Assembly: GCF_900107665.1 (NCBI RefSeq)
Contig: NZ_FNQT01000001.1
Span: forward strand, 660,398 to 724,397
DNA: 64,000 nt
Reading direction: 5' to 3'
Origin: Haloplanus vescus
GTDB taxonomy: Archaea > Halobacteriota > Halobacteria > Halobacteriales > Haloferacaceae
In this document: piece after piece, positions 17,053 through 23,772 of the stretch
Numbering within the stretch: the first letter of the stretch is position 1
Layout: each line of letters starts with the position of its first letter
Position numbers and translations under genes: made by a program
Notes under the pieces: model-generated
Told to the model about the DNA's origin: nothing
What the model saw: only the letters and a program-made list of their open reading frames with translations
The model's database searches: none

Positions 17053-17523
17053 TCAGGCCGACTCCGCCAGTTCTTCGGCGGACTCGGCGACCTCTTCGGC
17101 GGACGATTCGGCGTCAGCCTGAATCTGTTCGACGGCGTCGAAGCTCTCGGCGAGTAGTTCGCGCTGGGTCTCGGTCAGCTCGTCGTAGGCCGCGTCGGCC
17201 TCTTCGACGCTCTCGAGGAAGGACTCCCACGCTTCCGCGTGAATCTCGTCGACGGCTTCGAACTGCTCGTCCACGGCGGCTTCGAGCTCGTCGACGGACT
17301 CCTCGGGAAGCACCGAGCTCAGACCGTCGAGGTAGGCCTGAATGGCCGTCTTCGAGAGGGAGACGCCACTCTCCTGGAAGGACTTGGTCGACTCGGCGGC
17401 GTCGAACCACGTCTCGACGGCGGTTCGCTGGGCGTCGAGGGTCGTCTCTGCCGCGCGGCGGCTCTGGTCAATCATCGTACGTTGCAGCTCGAAAGCCGAA
17501 CTGAAGGGGTTGTTAGCGCTCAT
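17053..17523 (-). CDS. phaP: Haloarchaeal phasin PhaP
   Basis: This 156-residue amphipathic helical protein fits the haloarchaeal phasin that coats PHA granules and limits their size. It begins MSANNPFSSAFELQRTMIDQ and is composed of Ala/Glu/Gln/Ser-rich helices with no Cys and no membrane segment, ending in EEVAESAEELAESA repeats. ATG 17523 overlaps the end of the upstream AbrB-type gene by 4 bases, so phaR and phaP are co-transcribed. The order phaR-phaP-phaE-phaC matches the cluster described in Haloferax mediterranei. Confidence 0.88.
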   Translation of the reverse strand: MSANNPFSSAFELQRTMIDQSRRAAETTLDAQRTAVETWFDAAESTKSFQESGVSLSKTAIQAYLDGLSSVLPEESVDELEAAVDEQFEAVDEIHAEAWESFLESVEEADAAYDELTETQRELLAESFDAVEQIQADAESSAEEVAESAEELAESA

Positions 17524-17843
17524 TGTGAATCGTTTGAGTTTCGTTTGACGGGGATGACGATAGTCTGGACGATGTCGCCGTCCTCGATGTCGAGCGTCTC
17601 GCGCTCGGCGTCGGGGATGCTGATGCGTCCGCCGCTCTGCACGCGCGTCTTGAACATCGCGGTGCCCATGCTCATCGCACCGAGTTGCGAGAAGCCGTCG
17701 AAACCGCCACCGGAACCGGCAGACATGAACTGCTTGAACAGTTGCATCTGCTGTTCGACGGCGTCTTCGCTCGCGTCCTGAAACTGCTGGGCGAACGGCA
17801 TCGGGGGCCACGTCGGCGACCCGTCATCCTCGTCTTGCGTCAT
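17520..17843 (-). CDS. phaR: AbrB/SpoVT-type PHA regulator PhaR
   Basis: This 107-residue protein has a C-terminal swapped-hairpin AbrB domain (about 64-104: FKTRVQSGGRISIPDAERETLDIEDGDIVQ). Its N-terminal half is Phe/Gln/Met-rich and helical, suited to granule binding. In Haloferax mediterranei, PhaR represses its own phaRP operon and associates with PHA granules; the same role is inferred here from position at the head of phaRPEC. A TATA-like AACCTTAT (minus strand, about 17873-17880) lies about 34 bases upstream of the ATG. Two TGGTA half-sites lie just beyond it. Confidence 0.9.
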   Translation of the reverse strand: MTQDEDDGSPTWPPMPFAQQFQDASEDAVEQQMQLFKQFMSAGSGGGFDGFSQLGAMSMGTAMFKTRVQSGGRISIPDAERETLDIEDGDIVQTIVIPVKRNSNDSQ

Positions 17844-17869
17844 CCGTATCTCTCCAGAGGGGCGCGAGA

Positions 17870-17904
17870 GGCATAAGGTTTACTTCTCTTACCATTCTAT
17901 ACCA
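17870..17904 (-). promoter_or_regulatory. phaR promoter with TGGTA direct repeats
   Basis: On the minus strand a TATA-like AACCTTATG sits about 34 bases before the phaR ATG. Upstream, TGGTA occurs twice exactly 10 bp apart (plus-strand TACCA at 17890-17894 and 17900-17904), so both lie on one face of the helix. This is a reasonable candidate for the PhaR autoregulatory site, but it is inferred. Confidence 0.45.
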
Positions 17905-17960
17905 CTCAAAGACATTCAATGGTCACATCGGGTCGGGGCCCGGTTCAGCAGACGACCAGT

Positions 17961-17966
17961 CTTTAC
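17961..17966 (+). promoter_or_regulatory. TATA-like box of phaJ
   Basis: CTTTAC lies 30-35 bases upstream of the phaJ ATG (17996) in an otherwise G/C-rich stretch, placing the transcript start a few bases before the ATG. It is divergent from the phaR promoter. Confidence 0.4.
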
Positions 17967-17995
17967 GCGCGCACCCCGAATGCGCACCCATCACC

Positions 17996-18634
17996 ATGTC
18001 GGAACGCACACACTCATCGACGGACGACAACGCGTGGCGCGAGTCACAGAAACACCTCTCGAACAGCGCCGGACACCTCTATAGCAGCGTCCTGGCCGCT
18101 AACCGGGCAATGATTCCCGGTCTGAACGCCGGCGACGACGCAGACGCGGACGACCGACAACCGGCCCCGTCGCTGGAAATCACCTACACCAAGCCCGACT
18201 GGACGTTCGAAAGCTCCGACGACGGCGACGGCGTCAGCGTCGGCGACCGGGTTCGGTTCACGAAGCGCCTGACCGACGCGGAGGTCCAGACCTTCGCGGA
18301 CGCCAGCGGCGACACGAATCGGCTCCACCTCGACAGCGAGTTCGCCGAAAAGACGCGCTTCGGACGCCGAATCGCCCACGGGACGCTCGTCTCGGGCGTC
18401 ATCAGCGCCGCACTCGCGCGCCTGCCCGGCCTGACCATCTATCTCTCACAGGAGCTCGAGTTCCGCGGCCCGGTCCACATCGGCGAGGAAGTCACCGCCA
18501 TCTGCGAAGTCGTCGAGGACCTCGGCGACGACCGCTACCGCGTGACGACCGTCGTCGAGGACGAGGACGGCGAGACGGTCATCGACGGCGAGGCCGTCGT
18601 CCTCATCGACGACGTGCCCGAGGACGAAGCGTAA
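17996..18634 (+). CDS. phaJ: MaoC-family (R)-specific enoyl-CoA hydratase PhaJ
   Basis: This 212-residue hot-dog-fold hydratase would convert trans-2-enoyl-CoA from fatty-acid oxidation into (R)-3-hydroxyacyl-CoA for PhaC. The MaoC motif is seen as DASGDTNRLHLD (Asp106, His111) followed by GRRIAHGTLVSG (His128). The hot-dog helix and catalytic loop lie within about 85-200. An N-terminal extension of about 80 residues, helical then acidic, precedes the domain and could be a granule-targeting segment. It is transcribed divergently from phaRPEC with its own promoter. Confidence 0.88.
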   Translation: MSERTHSSTDDNAWRESQKHLSNSAGHLYSSVLAANRAMIPGLNAGDDADADDRQPAPSLEITYTKPDWTFESSDDGDGVSVGDRVRFTKRLTDAEVQTFADASGDTNRLHLDSEFAEKTRFGRRIAHGTLVSGVISAALARLPGLTIYLSQELEFRGPVHIGEEVTAICEVVEDLGDDRYRVTTVVEDEDGETVIDGEAVVLIDDVPEDEA

Positions 18635-19120
18635 TCAGTCCGTTTCGACGGCGAGGCCCACAGCCCGGAACGCGTCTTTCGCGCGGTCGAACTCCTCGTC
18701 ACCGTACGAGAGCCACCGGGACGGCATCATGACGTACCGCTTTTTCGTCGCCCCGTCTCGCTCGTAGACGACGAACCGCGGGCGGGTGAGCCCGGAGGTC
18801 CCCGGCACGGCCGTGACGTGGCTAATCGCCTCGAGCGGAATCTCCTCGTCGTCGGTGAATCCGCGAACGACGTTGCTCACTCGGCCGACCCCCCACAGGA
18901 TGAGAAAGGCGCCGCCGCCGATCAGGAGCGGTCGCCAGTTCCCCGACAGAACTTGGACGACGACAGTGACGACAGCGCCGATCATCCCGCCGGCCATCAG
19001 GAGCGCGGGCCACCGTCCACCTTCGCGATACCGACGCCACTGACCGCGGAGACTCGACTGCAGGCTGAGCGTGTCGTCGTCAAGGACACAGCGACCGCGC
19101 TTGGTTCGAAAGGAGGGCAT
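18635..19120 (-). CDS. Membrane protein of unknown function, PH-like C-terminal domain
   Basis: This 161-residue protein has an N-terminal cytosolic strand region (RCVLDDDTLSLQSSLRGQWRRY), two adjacent membrane helices (about 38-85) and a C-terminal beta-rich domain (IPLEAISHVTAVPGT..RPRFVVYERDGATKKRYVMM) resembling the PH-like bPH domains of bacterial and archaeal membrane proteins. It is convergent with phaJ with no gap. The repeat element at 19156-19236 lies just upstream of its start. The function is unknown. Confidence 0.7.
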   Translation of the reverse strand: MPSFRTKRGRCVLDDDTLSLQSSLRGQWRRYREGGRWPALLMAGGMIGAVVTVVVQVLSGNWRPLLIGGGAFLILWGVGRVSNVVRGFTDDEEIPLEAISHVTAVPGTSGLTRPRFVVYERDGATKKRYVMMPSRWLSYGDEEFDRAKDAFRAVGLAVETD

Positions 19121-19155
19121 CGGGCGAACCGAGGCGCCCGAATTGTAAAAATATC

Positions 19156-19236
19156 ATACGGTTATTGTAACTGTTTTCCGGTGGTTCACCGGCCTGTCTC
19201 GGCGAACCGCCGGCAATGACTTACAATAAACCGTAT
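19156..19236. repeat. Palindromic element, copy 1 (81 bp)
   Basis: The outer inverted repeats are ATACGGTTATTGTAA and the complement of TTACAATAAACCGTAT. The inner arms CCGGTGGTTCACC and GGCGAACCGCCGG pair with one wobble and one mismatch. The right edge T is the first base of the TCA that forms the stop codon of the OB-fold gene on the minus strand. A second copy is at 59879-59955. It may be a MITE-like or REP-like element, and could also serve as a terminator. Confidence 0.75.
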
Positions 19237-19592
19237 CAGACCGGTTCGAACCGATAGCCGTCCCACTCCTGACTGTCCGGTTCGCGGATGCCCGCGCCCG
19301 GTTCGCGGAGTTCCTCGACGTAGACGGGGCGCACCTCGTCGCCGATTTCGACGTCTTCGGTCGTCACGCCACCGATTGCGCGGACGGGTTCGCCGTCCAC
19401 GTCGAACTCAACGATGGCCAGCGTGTTCGGTTCGCGAACGCCCGGTGGCGTCGCGGTACTCGTCGTCCACGTGATGACCTCTGCGGTGTACTCGCTGAGG
19501 TCGACCGTGTCGACCGGTTCTTCGCCGCCCGGACCGATTGGGTGGCCGGGGTACGTGATGCTGCCGTCGGGGTAGCGATGTGCTTCCATCAT
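19236..19592 (-). CDS. OB-fold (DUF35-type) beta subunit of haloarchaeal beta-ketothiolase
   Basis: This protein of 117-118 residues aligns with the OB half of DUF35 proteins (TPPGVREPNTLAIVEFDVDGEP, then VEIGDEVRPVYVEEL), which bind CoA thioester chains for partner thiolases. DUF35 proteins normally start with a zinc ribbon, but this one has no cysteine at all. Two tandem ATGs (19592, 19589) are possible starts. It overlaps the thiolase stop by one base, so both subunits come from one mRNA. Two-subunit beta-ketothiolases with an OB-fold beta subunit are described for Haloferax mediterranei PHA synthesis. Its own stop codon abuts the palindromic element. Confidence 0.82.
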   Translation of the reverse strand: MMEAHRYPDGSITYPGHPIGPGGEEPVDTVDLSEYTAEVITWTTSTATPPGVREPNTLAIVEFDVDGEPVRAIGGVTTEDVEIGDEVRPVYVEELREPGAGIREPDSQEWDGYRFEPV

Positions 19593-20743
19593 TAGTTTGC
19601 CTCCATGAGCGTGGTGATGACGCAGTTGCCGAACCCGCCGACGTTACAGGCCAGTCCCGTGTCAGCGTCGACCTGTCGCTTCCCGGCGTCGCCCATCAGT
19701 TGCTGGTAGATTTCGTACACCTGCGCGACGCCGCTGGCGCCGAGAGGATGGCCCTTCGACTTCAGGCCACCCGAGGTGTTGATGGGCAGGTCGCCGCCGC
19801 GTTCCGTGCGCCCCTCTTCGACCGCTTTCCACCCTTTGCCCTTCTCGAAGAAGCCGAGGTCCTCGCTCTGGAGGAACTCGAGGATGGTGAACATGTCGTG
19901 GAGTTCGGCCACGTCGACGTCTTCGGGACCCATGTCGGCCATGTCGTACGCGATTCGACTCGATTCGACGACGCCGCGCATCGTCGTCGGGTCGGCGCGT
20001 TCGTGGACGACGTGCGTGTCCGTCGCGCCGCCGATGCCCGGGATGACGACGTAGTCGTCGGTGTACTCCCGCGCCACCGACTCGGGGCAGAACATGAGCG
20101 CCGCGCTCCCGTCGGTGATGGGACAGAAGTCGTACAGCCGGAGGGGGTCGGCGACGATGGGCGACTCCAAGACAGTCTCCAAGTCCACCTCCTTCTGGAA
20201 CTGTGCGTGGGGGTTGTCGACGCCGTGGCGGTGGTTCTTGACCGCCACCTTGCCCAGACTCTCGCGGGGCGCGTCGTAGGTGTCGAGGTAGAGCCGCGCC
20301 GTCAGCCCGGCGAAACTCGGGAGGGTGACGCCGTGTTTGTACTCGACGGGGTGGGTGAGCGAGGCGATGACGTCCGTCGCCTCCGCCGTCGTCCGGTGAG
20401 TCATCTTCTCGCCGCCGACGAGGAGCGTCATGTCGCTGGCGCCGCTGGCGACCGACTGCCACGCGTGTTTGACGCCCGCGCCACCGCTCGAACTCGTCTG
20501 GTCGATGCGGGCGGTGTACGCCGGCATCGCGGCGAGGTCGTGGACCAGCGCGTTCACCACACCCGTCTGCCCCTCGAACTCGCCGCTCGCCATGTTCGAG
20601 ACGTAGAGGTGGTCGACCGCGTCGGGCGAGACGCCGGCGTCGTCGAGACACGCCGTCCCGGCCTCGGCAAGCAAGTCGCGAACCCAGCCGTCCCGCTGAC
20701 CGAACTGGGTCATCGAGGCGCCGATTATCGCTACGTTCTCCAT
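19592..20743 (-). CDS. Haloarchaeal-type beta-ketothiolase alpha subunit (Ser nucleophile)
   Basis: This 383-residue thiolase-fold protein would condense acyl-CoA units to 3-ketoacyl-CoA, the first step of PHA precursor supply. The usual nucleophile motif Cys-Ala-Ser-Gly is replaced by TSSSGG, putting Ser84 at the nucleophile position. Other catalytic elements remain: AELHDMF (His282), KGHPLGASG (His332) and CNVGGFG (Cys366). Haloferax mediterranei beta-ketothiolases have been reported, as I recall, to use a Ser-His-His triad, which fits. ATG 20743 follows the family start (MENVAIIGAS). It is paired with the OB-fold gene and lies near phaRPEC, supporting a phaA/bktB-like role. Confidence 0.85.
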   Translation of the reverse strand: MENVAIIGASMTQFGQRDGWVRDLLAEAGTACLDDAGVSPDAVDHLYVSNMASGEFEGQTGVVNALVHDLAAMPAYTARIDQTSSSGGAGVKHAWQSVASGASDMTLLVGGEKMTHRTTAEATDVIASLTHPVEYKHGVTLPSFAGLTARLYLDTYDAPRESLGKVAVKNHRHGVDNPHAQFQKEVDLETVLESPIVADPLRLYDFCPITDGSAALMFCPESVAREYTDDYVVIPGIGGATDTHVVHERADPTTMRGVVESSRIAYDMADMGPEDVDVAELHDMFTILEFLQSEDLGFFEKGKGWKAVEEGRTERGGDLPINTSGGLKSKGHPLGASGVAQVYEIYQQLMGDAGKRQVDADTGLACNVGGFGNCVITTLMEAN

Positions 20744-20804
20744 ACACCCGTTCGCGTGAGCCACCGGCTTACCGTTTACTCTTGTCGCGATTTCCGACGC
20801 CAGC

Positions 20805-22211
20805 TCAGAACGCCAGCGCGTCGACGACGACGGCGAGCAACAGCGCACCGAGGTAGGCGTTCGAGGCGTGGAACGCCCGGAACGCCGCGGATTCGGTGCG
20901 GTCGACGTGGAGGCGGACGACCGCCCACAGGAACACCGCCCCGAGGACCACCGCCGTCGCCACGTAGAGCCAGCCGAGCGAACTCCACGTCGCGAGCACG
21001 CCGGCACCGACGAACGTCGCGCCGAGCCACCAGAGGATGTGCTTTCGCGTCTCCGTCTCGCCGCGCACGACGGGCATCATCGGGAACCCGCCGCGGGCGT
21101 AGTCGTCCTTGTACGCGAGCGCGAGATTGTAGAAGTGAGCCGGCGTCCAGAGGAAGATGACACCGGCGAGGACGAGGCCGCCGAGGCCGATTTCGCCCGT
21201 CGCGGCCGCCCACCCGATGAGCGCCGGGAGCGCGCCCGCCGCGCCCCCGATGACCGTATTCTGGACCGTGTTCGGCTTCAGAATCAGCGTGTAGATGACG
21301 CTGTAGAAGACGATGGCGGCGAGGCCGAGGACGGCGACGAGGTAGTTGACGGCGGCGAAGGCCGCGAGCGAGGCGAGCGTCAACAGGCCGCCGAACGCGA
21401 GGGCGTTGCGAACCGACACCACGTCCGTCGCGATGGGTCGGTCGTTCGTGCGGGACATCCGCCGGTCCACGTCGCGTTCGAGGACGTGATTGAACGTTCC
21501 GCTGGCGCCGATGGAGAGGACGCCACCGAGGAGCGTCAGGACGACGGTTCGGGGGGCGAGATTCGTCCCCACGGCGAGCGCCATGCCCGCGGAGGCGACG
21601 AGACAGAGCAGCCACATCAGCCGCGGTTTCATCAGCCGGAAGTACGCTGAGAGCAGCGTCCGGACCCTGGCGACGGGGGCGTCGGGAAGCGACGGCCGTT
21701 CGACCGGGTCGGACGGCGCCTCGGGCGGCGAGAGTGCGTCCGGGTCGGTCACGGGACCGTCGTCCGGGTCGCCGGTCTCGATTTCGAGCGTCCACGCGAG
21801 CGCGGCGACGAGGCCGCCGAAGATGAGCATGCCGACGAACAGGTGGATGGCGGGCAGCGACCCCGCCGCGCCGGACGTGGCGACGACGGCACCGAGGCCG
21901 GCCTGGACGGGATAACAGACGAGCGAGACGCCGAGCGCGACTTCGACCCGGCGGGGCAGGTCGGCGCGCCACGCCGCAAGCCCCGCGGTGAGGACGAGGA
22001 ATCCGACGGCGACGGCGGCGACCCGGTGGCCGACGACGAGTGCGCCGGCGGTGGTGGTCGGCACCGTCGCGCCGTTCCCACACAGCGGCCACGCGGAACA
22101 GGTTTCGACCGCGTCGGTCACGGCGACGGTGGTCCCCACGAGCAAGAGGAGGTACACACCCATCGCACTCGCGGCGAGCAAGCCGGGAACACGGTCGATC
22201 ACGTCTCGCAC
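20805..22211 (-). CDS. ctaB: Haem O synthase (CtaB) fused to a half-size CtaA domain
   Basis: This 468-residue polytopic protein makes haem for terminal oxidases. Residues about 185-468 are protoheme IX farnesyltransferase, a UbiA-type prenyltransferase with N241-H-V-L-E-R-D-V-D-R and TNDRPI for Mg-prenyl-diphosphate binding, and a second YKDDYARGGFPMMP motif. Residues 1-145 form four helices with features of haem A synthase: Cys38-x5-Cys44 in ETCSAWPLCG, His62 and His123. That equals half of bacterial CtaA and resembles the compact four-helix archaeal form. An acidic/Pro linker joins the two. It is divergent from coxB, supporting a role in oxidase assembly. Confidence 0.9.
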   Translation of the reverse strand: MRDVIDRVPGLLAASAMGVYLLLLVGTTVAVTDAVETCSAWPLCGNGATVPTTTAGALVVGHRVAAVAVGFLVLTAGLAAWRADLPRRVEVALGVSLVCYPVQAGLGAVVATSGAAGSLPAIHLFVGMLIFGGLVAALAWTLEIETGDPDDGPVTDPDALSPPEAPSDPVERPSLPDAPVARVRTLLSAYFRLMKPRLMWLLCLVASAGMALAVGTNLAPRTVVLTLLGGVLSIGASGTFNHVLERDVDRRMSRTNDRPIATDVVSVRNALAFGGLLTLASLAAFAAVNYLVAVLGLAAIVFYSVIYTLILKPNTVQNTVIGGAAGALPALIGWAAATGEIGLGGLVLAGVIFLWTPAHFYNLALAYKDDYARGGFPMMPVVRGETETRKHILWWLGATFVGAGVLATWSSLGWLYVATAVVLGAVFLWAVVRLHVDRTESAAFRAFHASNAYLGALLLAVVVDALAF

Positions 22212-22353
22212 GAATCGATCACTGGCGGCGTTTGGAAACCCGCCTATTTATGTGCCCCGCTTCTTCCCACCGACTGACGAGGCGGCGGTACGAGTGCCAT
22301 CCCCGACCCTATCAGTAGTTATTTACGGAGGTGATTCTAACGGCCGATAGACT

Positions 22354-23151
22354 ATGAAACGGTCGCGCCTCGTGCTGGCGTCGCTGCTCTCGGCAGTGGT
22401 TTTCTCACTCGCTGCCGACCCCGTGGCGGCCCAGACGTCAGTGTCCGCAGGGCTCATCAACAACCTCAACGAGAAGTTGCTTCTCGTCGCCGTCCCCATC
22501 ACCCTCCTCGTCGAGGGGATTCTCATCTACACCGTGTACCGGTTCAAGGACGCCGACGATGCCAAGCCGACCCGAGAGAACCGACGGCTCGAAATCACGT
22601 GGACCGTCGCCACGGCTGTCATCCTGCTGTTCGTCGGCGTCGCCTCCTACGGCGTGCTGGCGAACGAGAACGTCAGCTTCGAACAGGACGAGCAGAAAGT
22701 TGCGCCGGACGGTGACGACGTGGTCGTCCACATGGATGCCTTCCAGTGGGGCTGGCAAGCGAGTTACCCCCAGGAAGACGTTCAGATTTCGAGTACGGAG
22801 CCAACGGTGGTGATACCGAAAGACCAAGACATCTACTTCAACATCACGTCGAGTGACGTGTTGCACGCGTTCCACGTGCCCCAACTCGGCCTGAAGCAGG
22901 ACGCCATGCCCGGTCAGTCGAACGTCATCAAGACCGAGGCGCTCGAAGAGGGCACCTACCAAGGCTACTGCGCGGAGTTCTGTGGCGTGGCCCACTCCCA
23001 GATGTACTTCGAAATCAAGGTCGTCTCGCAATCGGAGTACGAGCAGTACATCGAGGAACAGCAGAGTGGCGGAAGCGAATCGTCGAGTGACCTCGAACCG
23101 GACACCGAACTCGTCACCGCACACGACGAAACGCTGTCGGCCGGCGCGTAA
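22354..23151 (+). CDS. coxB: Cytochrome c oxidase subunit II (CuA)
   Basis: This 265-residue subunit accepts electrons from a blue-copper protein or cytochrome through its CuA centre. A signal-like N terminus (ending VAAQT), two membrane helices (about 40-62 and 82-104) and an extracytoplasmic cupredoxin domain are seen. CuA ligands are His171, Cys206, Cys210, His214 and Met217 in YCAEFCGVAHSQM. A Ser/Glu-rich tail follows. A TATA-like GTTATTTAC (about 22317-22326) precedes a GGAGGTGAT stretch 19 bases before the ATG. It is the only oxidase subunit in the window; subunit I is not adjacent. Confidence 0.93.
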   Translation: MKRSRLVLASLLSAVVFSLAADPVAAQTSVSAGLINNLNEKLLLVAVPITLLVEGILIYTVYRFKDADDAKPTRENRRLEITWTVATAVILLFVGVASYGVLANENVSFEQDEQKVAPDGDDVVVHMDAFQWGWQASYPQEDVQISSTEPTVVIPKDQDIYFNITSSDVLHAFHVPQLGLKQDAMPGQSNVIKTEALEEGTYQGYCAEFCGVAHSQMYFEIKVVSQSEYEQYIEEQQSGGSESSSDLEPDTELVTAHDETLSAGA

Positions 23152-23172
23152 GGTTCGTTTTCGACCGTTTCG

Positions 23173-23598
23173 TTAACTGCGCCGTTCCAGAATTCGTTCG
23201 ACTATCCGTCCGGTCGAGCAGAGTTCCTCGGCCTCGCTTTCTCGCGCTGAGGCCCGCCGCACCTCACAGTCGATGTCGCGTGCATCGAGCGCTCGCTCCA
23301 GTTTCTCCTCGTCGTGGTGCTGGTCGTAGCCGAGGGCGATGATGTCCGGGTCGATGCGCTCTATCGGAACGAAGATGTCGTCGGGGTGGCCGAGGTGGGC
23401 CTCGTCGACGACGGCGAGGGCGCCGACCATCTCTCGACGCTGTCGGTCGGGCAGGATTGGCTGGGGTTTGTGGGTGACGTTCTGTCCGCGAGCGACGATG
23501 ACGTGCAGTTCGTCGCCCATGGCCGCGGCGTCGGAGAGGTAGTGGACGTGGCCGGGGTGGAGGAGGTCGAAGGTCCCCTGTGCGACGACCGTCGTCAT
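23173..23598 (-). CDS. ribL: FAD synthase RibL (archaeal nucleotidyltransferase)
   Basis: This 141-residue cytidylyltransferase-like protein matches archaeal RibL, which adenylates FMN to FAD. Near the N terminus is the nucleotide-binding [14 protein letters not shown] (8-21) with the HxGH motif (His14, His17). The second conserved region, [13 protein letters not shown] (about 92-104), also fits. The length is typical of RibL. Glycerol-3-phosphate cytidylyltransferase is a close relative, but that activity is not usual in haloarchaea. It is convergent with coxB; its own promoter lies in 23599-23772. Confidence 0.85.
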   Translation of the reverse strand: MTTVVAQGTFDLLHPGHVHYLSDAAAMGDELHVIVARGQNVTHKPQPILPDRQRREMVGALAVVDEAHLGHPDDIFVPIERIDPDIIALGYDQHHDEEKLERALDARDIDCEVRRASARESEAEELCSTGRIVERILERRS

Positions 23599-23772
23599 CG
23601 GTCGGCCCCCAGACGCAGTCGTTCGACGGTGCCGACAGAGCGTGTCGACCGGCGGAGCCGCATGGCTCCGAGTCGGTCGCGTCGCCTTCTAAGGGTTCCG
23701 GATACGCGCTGGCGAGCGTGGACAGACACGGATTCTGCAAGGCTTAACTTCGGGCGCCCGTCACACAGAGGT

